A DNA stretch of 64,000 bases, from assembly GCF_001484765.1 (NCBI RefSeq), contig NZ_KQ947377.1:62001-126000 (forward strand), given 5' to 3'. The notes below the pieces were generated by a model. It had not been told where the DNA came from. It saw only the letters and a program-made list of their open reading frames with translations, and did not search any database. This stretch comes from Entomohabitans teleogrylli (lineage in GTDB: Bacteria; Pseudomonadota; Gammaproteobacteria; Enterobacterales; Enterobacteriaceae). The position numbers and the translations under genes were made by a program. Shown piece by piece: positions 57,873 to 64,000 of this stretch (positions are counted from its first letter, which is position 1; every line of letters starts with the position of its first letter).

Positions 57873-58982
57873 TTATTTGGCGTCAGAAGATGTGCCGTCG
57901 GCGTGCCAGGTAAACACACCGAATTCAAAACCTTTAAGATCGCCTTTCTCATCCCAGGAGAGCGGCCCCATCACAGTTTCCACGGTATTGGCTTTCAGGT
58001 ACTTCGCCAGTTCCGCCGGATCGTCACTGCCGGATTTCTCCAGCGCCGCCGTCAGGGATTGCAGCGCCGCATAGGTTGTCCAGACAAACGCGCCGCTCGG
58101 ATCCTGTTTCTTCGCCTTGATAGCATCAACGATCGGTTTGTTCGCCGGCACCTGGTCGTAGTTCTTCGGCTTGGTGACTAACATGCCTTCAGCCGCCGCG
58201 CCGGCGATATTGGACAGCGACACATTCGCCACCCCTTCCGGACCCATAAACTGGGTTTTCAGGCCGGCAGCGCGCGCCTGGCGCAGAATCTGTCCCATCT
58301 CCGGGTGATAACCGCCAAAGTAGACAAAATCGATATTCTCTTTCTTCAGACGCGCCACCAGGGTAGAGAAGTCTTTTTCGCCAGCGGTTACGCCATCAAA
58401 AAACACGACATTGGCGCCGCCCTTCTTCAGACCATCCTGAACCGAGCGGGCCAGCCCTTCGCCGTACTGCTGCTTATCATGAATCACCGCCACGCGCTGC
58501 GGCTTTACGTGATCGAGAATGTATTTAACCGCCGTCGGCCCCTGGTCTGAGTCCAGACCGGTGGTGCGCAGAACCAGATCGTAACCGCGCTGGGTCAGTT
58601 CCGGCGCCGTCGCCGCCGGCGTAATCATCAGAATACCTTCGTCCTCATAGATATCGGACGCCGGCTGGGTGGAGGAGGAGCACAGATGACCAATCACATA
58701 CTTGATGCCATCGTTGACCACTTTGTTGGCTACCGCGACGGCCTGTTTCGGATCGCAGGCGTCGTCATATTCAACAGCAACCAGCTTGTCGCCGTTAATA
58801 CCGCCTTTGGCGTTAATATCCGCGATAGCCTGCTTTGCGCCAGTAAATTCCTGATCGCCATACTGCGCCACCGGCCCGGACATCGCGCCGACAACGGCAA
58901 CTTTGATGTCTTTTGCAACAGCCGCGTGGCTCATGGCTAATGCGATGCATCCTGCCAGTAACGCTTTGCCCTTCATTTTCAT
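57873..58982 (-). CDS. livJ: Leu/Ile/Val-binding protein LivJ
   Basis: LivJ is the periplasmic receptor for leucine, isoleucine and valine and uses the LivHMGF permease. From the ATG at 58982 ([12 protein letters not shown]) it is 369 residues with a signal peptide ending SHAAVA; E. coli has 367. The same CAGG-ATG arrangement is seen at livK. An ATG six bases inside (58976) has better spacing from AGG and is a possible alternative. The ORF is open further to 59066 but those residues are not conserved. Confidence 0.96.
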   Translation of the reverse strand: MKMKGKALLAGCIALAMSHAAVAKDIKVAVVGAMSGPVAQYGDQEFTGAKQAIADINAKGGINGDKLVAVEYDDACDPKQAVAVANKVVNDGIKYVIGHLCSSSTQPASDIYEDEGILMITPAATAPELTQRGYDLVLRTTGLDSDQGPTAVKYILDHVKPQRVAVIHDKQQYGEGLARSVQDGLKKGGANVVFFDGVTAGEKDFSTLVARLKKENIDFVYFGGYHPEMGQILRQARAAGLKTQFMGPEGVANVSLSNIAGAAAEGMLVTKPKNYDQVPANKPIVDAIKAKKQDPSGAFVWTTYAALQSLTAALEKSGSDDPAELAKYLKANTVETVMGPLSWDEKGDLKGFEFGVFTWHADGTSSDAK

Positions 58983-59260
58983 CCTGAGTTTCCCCATTTT
59001 TGTTGTGATTTGCAGTGGTTGTGTGGTTTGTTTTTGACACTTTATTCTGCCAGCCGCAAAGGACATAGCATTTGGTTATAGTAAAGGAGGGTACAACCGC
59101 TATCCTGGTAGCACACTCTGCTAAAAACATACCTTATTTTCAGGAATATGGAATAACATTTTGATCACATTACCGCGTTTGCGCGCCAAAAGATGGCGCC
59201 GCGGCGCTGTCCTGCGATGTCACCTCGCAGGACAGCGACAAATATCCCAATCGACAGACA

Positions 59261-59289
59261 CAAAAAAACCACCCGCAGGTGGTTTTTTA
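59261..59289. terminator. Rho-independent terminator after rpoH
   Basis: AACCACC (59267-59273) and GGTGGTT (59278-59284) form a 7-bp stem with T run on the plus side and A run (T on the minus strand) on the other. It lies 20 bases past the rpoH stop. Confidence 0.9.
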
Positions 59290-59308
59290 TCTGGTTACGC
59301 CAGGGCTA

Positions 59309-60166
59309 TCAGGCTTCGATTGCCGCCCGAAGTTTCTTCATGGCGTTCTTTTCAAGCTGGCGCACACGTTCGGCGGAGACGCCATAGCGATCGGCCAGTT
59401 CCTGCAGAGTACTCTTGTTGTCTTCATCCAGCCAGCGGGCGCGGATGATCTGCTGACTACGTTCGTCCAGCCCCTGCATTGCGTCAGACAGCTTATCCGC
59501 CGCGTGTTCTTCCCAGTTGTCGTCTTCAATGCCATCGGCAAAGTTGGACGATTTATCCTGCAGATAGAGCACCGGCGCCATCGGCTGACTGTCGCTGGCG
59601 TCGTCGTCATTCGACATATCAAACGTCATGTCCTGGGCCGCCATACGCGACTCCATTTCACGCACGTCTTTACTGGACACGCCCAGCTCGCGGGCAACCA
59701 TTTCCACTTCGTCCTGGTTGAACCAGCCCAGACGCTGTTTGGTTTTGCGCAGGTTAAAGAACAGCTTGCGCTGCGCTTTGGTGGTCGCCACTTTCACAAT
59801 ACGCCAGTTACGCAGTACGTATTCGTGAATTTCCGCTTTAATCCAGTGCACGGCGAACGATACCAGACGCACGCCGACTTCCGGGTTGAAACGGCGCACC
59901 GCTTTCATCAGGCCAATGTTGCCTTCCTGAATCAGATCAGCCTGCGGCAGGCCATAGCCCGAATAGTTACGGGCAATATGAACAACAAAGCGCAGGTGGG
60001 ACAGGATCAGCTGTTTAGCTGCTTCCAGATCGCCCTGGTAATGCAGCCTTTCAGCCAGCGCCCTCTCTTCCTCAGCCGACAGCATCGGCCAGGCATTGGC
60101 GGCCCGGACATAGGATTCCAGGTTACCCACCGGGGCTAAAGCTAAATTTTGCATTTCTTTGGTCAT
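59309..60166 (-). CDS. rpoH: Heat-shock sigma factor RpoH (sigma-32)
   Basis: RpoH directs RNA polymerase to heat-shock promoters. It has 285 residues (E. coli 284). Region 2 is [31 protein letters not shown], the RpoH box [10 protein letters not shown] is clear, and region 4 ends [27 protein letters not shown]. In E. coli the mRNA 5' part folds into a thermosensor; the coding start here is highly similar, so the same is expected. It has DnaA boxes in its promoter region and lies downstream of ftsYEX. Confidence 0.99.
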   Translation of the reverse strand: MTKEMQNLALAPVGNLESYVRAANAWPMLSAEEERALAERLHYQGDLEAAKQLILSHLRFVVHIARNYSGYGLPQADLIQEGNIGLMKAVRRFNPEVGVRLVSFAVHWIKAEIHEYVLRNWRIVKVATTKAQRKLFFNLRKTKQRLGWFNQDEVEMVARELGVSSKDVREMESRMAAQDMTFDMSNDDDASDSQPMAPVLYLQDKSSNFADGIEDDNWEEHAADKLSDAMQGLDERSQQIIRARWLDEDNKSTLQELADRYGVSAERVRQLEKNAMKKLRAAIEA

Positions 60167-60284
60167 TCAAACCCTCTCTAAGATGACTTTCCGGCGCCGC
60201 TTCCTGTTATAACGGATAAGCAACAACCGCGCCAGATTTTCTGAGCGACGAGACTATCATTCACCCCTATCTCAGACAGTGATG

Positions 60285-60317
60285 TTATCCACAAGTTCAA
60301 TGTTTATCTGTGAATAA
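60285..60317 (-). promoter_or_regulatory. Two DnaA boxes upstream of rpoH
   Basis: TTATCCACA (60285-60293) is the consensus DnaA box, and TTATTCACA on the minus strand (60309-60317) fits TTATNCACA. They face each other with 15 bases between. E. coli rpoH promoters P3/P4 are DnaA-controlled, so this is the expected arrangement. They lie 119-151 bases before the rpoH start. Confidence 0.85.
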
Positions 60318-60437
60318 ATTACACACAATTTGTGACATCAGGATGAATCAGGGGAGAAGCTACCGTGACAGAAAGCGGGACATTATCCCCTGCTGACGAG
60401 GTCCTCGTGAGCAAGGGATAATTATATCAAAAAAATT

Positions 60438-61493
60438 TTAGTCAGGGGTAAAGTGACGTAAATGTTGCACAGTGGCAAGCCAGGCTGCCACCCAGCCAAT
60501 CATGGTGCACACCAGCAGTAACAACAGACACTCATCGAAAGATAACCCGCTGATATCAAAGGTCGTCCCGAATACCTGCGCCACATCCTTAACTGCGGAA
60601 GAGAGCCGCAGCACCAGGATTTCGGAAAGAATCAGTGACAAAAATGCCCCGCTGAACCCTAACAGCGCGCCGCCGTACAGGAATGGCCGCAGAATGAACC
60701 CGTCGGTGGCGCCGATCAGCTTCTGCACGTTAATCGTGTCGCGGCGCGCGAAAATACTCAGACGCACACTGTTGCCGATCACCAGAAACACCGCCGCCAC
60801 CATCAGTACGCCAATCATCGCGGACACCCGCCCGACCAGCCCGGTCAGCGCCGACAGCCGGGCGAACCAGCTGTCATCCATACGCACTTCATCGATGCCG
60901 CGCACCTGGGCGATACGATCGCGCAGCGTGCGCAGCGACTCCGGGCTCTGGAAATCAATTTTTGGCACCACCACGGCCACGGCCGGCAGCGGATTTTCTT
61001 CCAGCATATCCAGCGCTCCGCCAAAGCCGGACCAGTTGCGGAATTCGCCCAGCGCATCGTCCCGGGACAGGTAGTTCACCTTATCCACGCCCTGTTCGGA
61101 CTGTAGCTGGCCGACCACCTGTTGCGCCGCGCTGTCGTCCAGCGCCTTGTCAAAATAGACCGTAATTTGCGGCGACGGATAATAGCGGGATGACGCTTCA
61201 CTGACGTTCTTGTAAACCATGTAGCAAACGCTGGGCAGCGTCAGCGAGATGGCTATCACCATCACCGTCAAAAAGGTGGCGAACGGTTTGCTGCGCAGAT
61301 CCTGGACCGCGCCCTGCCAGGCATAGCGCAGTTGTTCATTCATCCCGCCTTTCAGGGCTTTACTCTTCGACTGCGGGGTTTTACCGCGGCGCGGCGCCGA
61401 TGAACCACCGTCCCCGCCTCTCCCCGGTTTGCCGAGCCGGTTCAGTCTGTTGCTGAAGCGGCGGATATGATTCAGAGCTGTTTGTTTATTCAA
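60438..61493 (-). CDS. ftsX: Cell division protein FtsX, probable TTG start
   Basis: FtsX is the membrane partner of FtsE in the divisome; it activates the EnvC/AmiA/B amidases. From the TTG at 61493 it is 351 residues (E. coli 352) and begins (L/M)[12 protein letters not shown], aligning with E. coli MNKRDAINHIRQF; GGAGG is eight bases upstream. The ATG at 61508, inside ftsE, has AAGGG eight bases upstream and would add five residues, so it cannot be excluded. Four membrane segments, a periplasmic loop ([15 protein letters not shown]) and the C-terminal [14 protein letters not shown] are as expected. Confidence 0.94.
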   Translation of the reverse strand: MNKQTALNHIRRFSNRLNRLGKPGRGGDGGSSAPRRGKTPQSKSKALKGGMNEQLRYAWQGAVQDLRSKPFATFLTVMVIAISLTLPSVCYMVYKNVSEASSRYYPSPQITVYFDKALDDSAAQQVVGQLQSEQGVDKVNYLSRDDALGEFRNWSGFGGALDMLEENPLPAVAVVVPKIDFQSPESLRTLRDRIAQVRGIDEVRMDDSWFARLSALTGLVGRVSAMIGVLMVAAVFLVIGNSVRLSIFARRDTINVQKLIGATDGFILRPFLYGGALLGFSGAFLSLILSEILVLRLSSAVKDVAQVFGTTFDISGLSFDECLLLLLVCTMIGWVAAWLATVQHLRHFTPD

Positions 61494-62154
61494 CGGTCCG
61501 GCCTCCATGCAAATGCCCTTCGCTGAGGGTCAGTACCGGATATGGTCGACTGGAAATCAGGCCAGTGTCGTGAGTCGCCATCAGAACGGTGACGCCTACG
61601 CGGTTAAACTCTTCAAACAGCCGCAGGATCCCTTCGGACAACGCATCATCAAGGTTACCCGTCGGTTCATCCGCTAACAGTACCGCGGGTTTATTCACCA
61701 CCGCCCGGGCAATACCGACCCGCTGCTGCTCACCGCCGGAAAGCTGAATGGGAAGGCTTTTCGCTTTATCAAGCAGGCCTACTTTATCCAGCGCCGCCGA
61801 AACGCGACGTCGGATATCTTCACCGCTGGCCCCGGCGATAATCAGCGGAATCGCCACATTGTCATAGACGGTGCGATCCATCAGCAAATGGTGATCCTGA
61901 AAGATCATCCCAATCTGGCGGCGCAGAAACGGAATTTCACGGTTTTTCAGACGGCTGATTTCATGACCGCTGAACCAGATTTTCCCCGCGCTCGGGCGTT
62001 CAATACCGCAAATGAGCTTGAGCAGGGTACTTTTACCCGCACCGGAATGACCGGTCAGAAAGGCCATCTCGCCCGGCCGCAGGTGAAAAGACACCCCCTG
62101 CAGCGCTTGTCTCCCACCGAGATAGGCTTTGCTGACGTGTTCAAAGCGAATCAT
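61486..62154 (-). CDS. ftsE: Cell division ATPase FtsE
   Basis: FtsE is the ABC ATPase of the FtsEX complex. 222 residues as in E. coli: Walker [13 protein letters not shown], signature [15 protein letters not shown], Walker [13 protein letters not shown]. The ftsX gene starts within its 3' end. Confidence 0.98.
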   Translation of the reverse strand: MIRFEHVSKAYLGGRQALQGVSFHLRPGEMAFLTGHSGAGKSTLLKLICGIERPSAGKIWFSGHEISRLKNREIPFLRRQIGMIFQDHHLLMDRTVYDNVAIPLIIAGASGEDIRRRVSAALDKVGLLDKAKSLPIQLSGGEQQRVGIARAVVNKPAVLLADEPTGNLDDALSEGILRLFEEFNRVGVTVLMATHDTGLISSRPYPVLTLSEGHLHGGRTVE

Positions 62155-62156
62155 TG

Positions 62157-63800
62157 TTAATCCTCTCGGGCAAAAAGTGCCTCAATAAAATCGCCCGCAT
62201 TAAACGGACGCAAGTCTTCAATACGTTCGCCGACGCCAATATAGCGAATCGGAATCGCAAACTGATCGGCAATCGAGAAGATAACCCCTCCTTTCGCCGT
62301 ACCGTCCAGTTTAGTCAGCGTAATGCCGGTCAGGCCAACCGCTTCATGGAACAGTTTCGCCTGGCTGACGGCATTTTGCCCGGTGCTGGCGTCGAGCGTT
62401 AGCATCACTTCATGGGGCGCCTGTTCATCAAGCTTTTTCATCACCCGGACAATTTTCTTCAGCTCTTCCATCAGATGGGCTTTATTCTGCAGGCGCCCGG
62501 CGGTGTCGGCGATCAACACATCCACATGGCGCGCTTTGGCCGCCTGAATAGCGTCAAAGATGACTGACGCAGAGTCCGCGCCGGTATGCTGGGCCACCAC
62601 CGGAATATTGTTGCGCTGGCCCCACACCTGTAGCTGTTCCACCGCCGCGGCGCGGAAAGTATCGCCCGCCGCCAGCATCACCGATTTCCCCTGCTGCTGG
62701 AACTGGCGCGCCATCTTGCCGATGGTGGTGGTTTTCCCGACCCCGTTGACCCCGACCATCAGGATCACGAACGGCATTTTGCCTTCGACGTTCAACGGTT
62801 CGTCCACTTTCGCCAGAATGCCGCTCATCTCTTCTTTAAGCAGCGTATACAGCGCCTCGGCGTCGCGCAGTTGTTTACGGCTGGCGCCTTCTGTCAGGTT
62901 GTTGATGATTTTCCGGGTGGTTTCCACCCCGACATCAGCAATCAACAGTTGCTCTTCCAGCTCGTCAAACAGATCGTCGTCGATTTTCTTACCACGGAAC
63001 AGACTGATAAATCCGGAACCGAGGTTCTGGCGGGTTTTCACCAGGCTGCGCTTCAGACGCGTGAAGAAGCCTTCTTTGGTTGGCTTCTCCTGCTCCTGCG
63101 GCTCAAGGGTTTCAGGCTGCGCTTCGTGTTCCGCTTCAGGCTCGCCCAGCGCGGCTTCGCTGGCCAGTTCGGCCTCGGCGATGGCGACCTCTTCCTCAAC
63201 AATCAGATCCTGCTGCTCCTGCCACTCGTCGCGCGGCGGCTCGACCGGTTCTGCTCCGGCCAGCGACGGCTCAGGCTGCGCGGCGGGCCGTTCCGGCGTA
63301 TCAGCCGTCACCGGCTGATGAGGCGAATCGTCGACTACCGGCGCGTCAGCGCGGTTCACCCCCTGAAAGGCGGGCTGAACTTCAGCGTCCGGAAGCGTTG
63401 GCGTGGCGGGTTCAACGTCAGCGTGAGTGGCCAATTCAGATTCGGAGACATGCGCTATTTCAGGTTGCGCCACCGCTGCGGGTTCGCCCTGCGGCGATGG
63501 AACGGTGACATCGGGTCGTTCATCAGATTCGGCGGCGCGCGCCGGCTCAACCACAGGCTTCCCGCTTTCCGCCAGTTGTTCGTTAACCTGCACCACTTCC
63601 CGGGCGAAGACTTCAGCTTCAGCGCCGCTATGGGTTTCAACGGGCTCAGCAGGCGCCTGCCCGGCGGAGTGTCCCTGTTCGGGCGCGTCGACGGCCGGTT
63701 GTTGTTCCGCTATTGGCTGCTCTTTTTCGGCTTCCGGCGTCTGCTCTTTCTGGCCAAATCCCAGCCAGGAAAAAAAGCCCTTTTTCTTCTCTTTTGCCAT
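62157..63800 (-). CDS. ftsY: Signal recognition particle receptor FtsY
   Basis: FtsY is the SRP receptor GTPase at the inner membrane. It is 547 residues, longer than the roughly 497 of E. coli. The start MAKEKKKGFFSWLGFGQKEQ is a membrane-targeting basic segment; an acidic A domain of about 225 residues follows, rich in Glu, Pro, Ala and Gln. The NG domain has GVNGVGKTTTIGKMA, DTFRAAAVEQL, DTAGRLQNK and TKLDGTAKGG. It is the first gene of ftsYEX, two bases before ftsE. Confidence 0.98.
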   Translation of the reverse strand: MAKEKKKGFFSWLGFGQKEQTPEAEKEQPIAEQQPAVDAPEQGHSAGQAPAEPVETHSGAEAEVFAREVVQVNEQLAESGKPVVEPARAAESDERPDVTVPSPQGEPAAVAQPEIAHVSESELATHADVEPATPTLPDAEVQPAFQGVNRADAPVVDDSPHQPVTADTPERPAAQPEPSLAGAEPVEPPRDEWQEQQDLIVEEEVAIAEAELASEAALGEPEAEHEAQPETLEPQEQEKPTKEGFFTRLKRSLVKTRQNLGSGFISLFRGKKIDDDLFDELEEQLLIADVGVETTRKIINNLTEGASRKQLRDAEALYTLLKEEMSGILAKVDEPLNVEGKMPFVILMVGVNGVGKTTTIGKMARQFQQQGKSVMLAAGDTFRAAAVEQLQVWGQRNNIPVVAQHTGADSASVIFDAIQAAKARHVDVLIADTAGRLQNKAHLMEELKKIVRVMKKLDEQAPHEVMLTLDASTGQNAVSQAKLFHEAVGLTGITLTKLDGTAKGGVIFSIADQFAIPIRYIGVGERIEDLRPFNAGDFIEALFARED

Positions 63801-63987
63801 TGGCGAATGCGCTCCCCGCTGTTAATTCTCGGCACAGTCCCGAATGTTTATCGTTCCGGGCTGAAAAAATTGCAATTACGTGAGTTTAACACTTTCCCGC
63901 CGCGGCATCACGCCGACGGAATAAGGTTCCCCCTGCGATTTCTGGCGGCTAGAATAGCAGGTCATCCATCGCATCGCAGTGAGTCTC
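63801..63987. promoter_or_regulatory. ftsY-rsmD divergent promoter region
   Basis: These 187 bases separate the ftsY and rsmD starts. GGGAGCGCATTCGCCA lies before ftsY on the minus strand. No specific operator was recognised. Confidence 0.5.
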
Positions 63988-64000
63988 ATGAAAAAACCCC
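63988..64000 (+). CDS. rsmD: 16S rRNA methyltransferase RsmD, only the first codons in window
   Basis: ATG at 63988 followed by AAA AAA CCC encodes MKKP, the start of E. coli RsmD (m2G966 methyltransferase), which is divergent from ftsY in E. coli. Only four codons are visible, so the call rests on position and this start. Confidence 0.65.

Noticed and set aside
1-64000. CRISPR array, prophage, insertion sequence or tRNA
   Set aside because: No regular direct repeats, transposase-like ORF, integrase or tRNA cloverleaf was seen on either strand.

Overview
The window is chromosomal DNA from a member of the Enterobacteriaceae. Nearly every gene outside one block matches an Escherichia coli-type protein residue for residue over long stretches, and the order follows the E. 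coli feo - mal - glp - glg - asd - gnt - ggt - ugp - liv - rpoH - fts segment. The genus cannot be fixed from sequence alone. Differences from E. coli K-12 as I remember it are: no gntT between nfuA and malQ, no rtc genes between malT and glpR, a bactofilin gene beside yhhW in the yhhX/yhhY area, and an extra sugar or polyol cluster between ugpB and livF. I see no insertion sequence, prophage, tRNA, rRNA operon or CRISPR array.

Layout. 1-4761: feoB (5' end cut off by the window), feoC, bioH (minus), gntX, nfuA with an IscR-type operator. 4842-12754: malQ and malP (minus) divergent from malT. 13066-16814: glpR-glpG-glpE (minus) divergent from glpD. 16866-26331: the glycogen operon glgBXCAP (minus). 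26590-32405: asd, yhgN, gntU-gntK-gntR, yhhW. 32858-36160: bactofilin, RyhB small RNA with a Fur box, ggt, yhhA. 36192-41114: ugpBAECQ (minus) behind a four-unit Pho box. 41402-51686: a nine-gene minus-strand sugar/polyol operon with a divergent DeoR-family regulator. 51698-59000: a small exported protein, the livKHMGF operon, panM and livJ. 59309-64000: rpoH, ftsYEX and the first codons of rsmD.

How the genes work together. The window is rich in carbon storage and uptake: maltodextrin breakdown (MalPQ/MalT), glycogen synthesis and mobilisation, glycerol-3-phosphate use (GlpD/GlpR, UgpBAEC with UgpQ), gluconate (GntUK/GntR) and branched-chain amino acid import (Liv). The accessory block encodes a complete but unassigned route: an RbsB/A/C-like ABC importer with a DUF2291 lipoprotein, two short-chain dehydrogenases, a glycerol-kinase-like FGGY kinase and a two-polypeptide transketolase. 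The simplest reading is import of a polyol, oxidation to a ketose, phosphorylation, and cleavage by transketolase into the pentose phosphate pathway. The substrate is unknown, and this block is the best candidate for an undescribed system here.

Other points are an internal ribosome binding site that could give a short cytosolic bactofilin, a two-copy intergenic hairpin element downstream of yhgN and livF, and stem-loops placed directly after all three ABC binding-protein genes that are followed by other operon genes.
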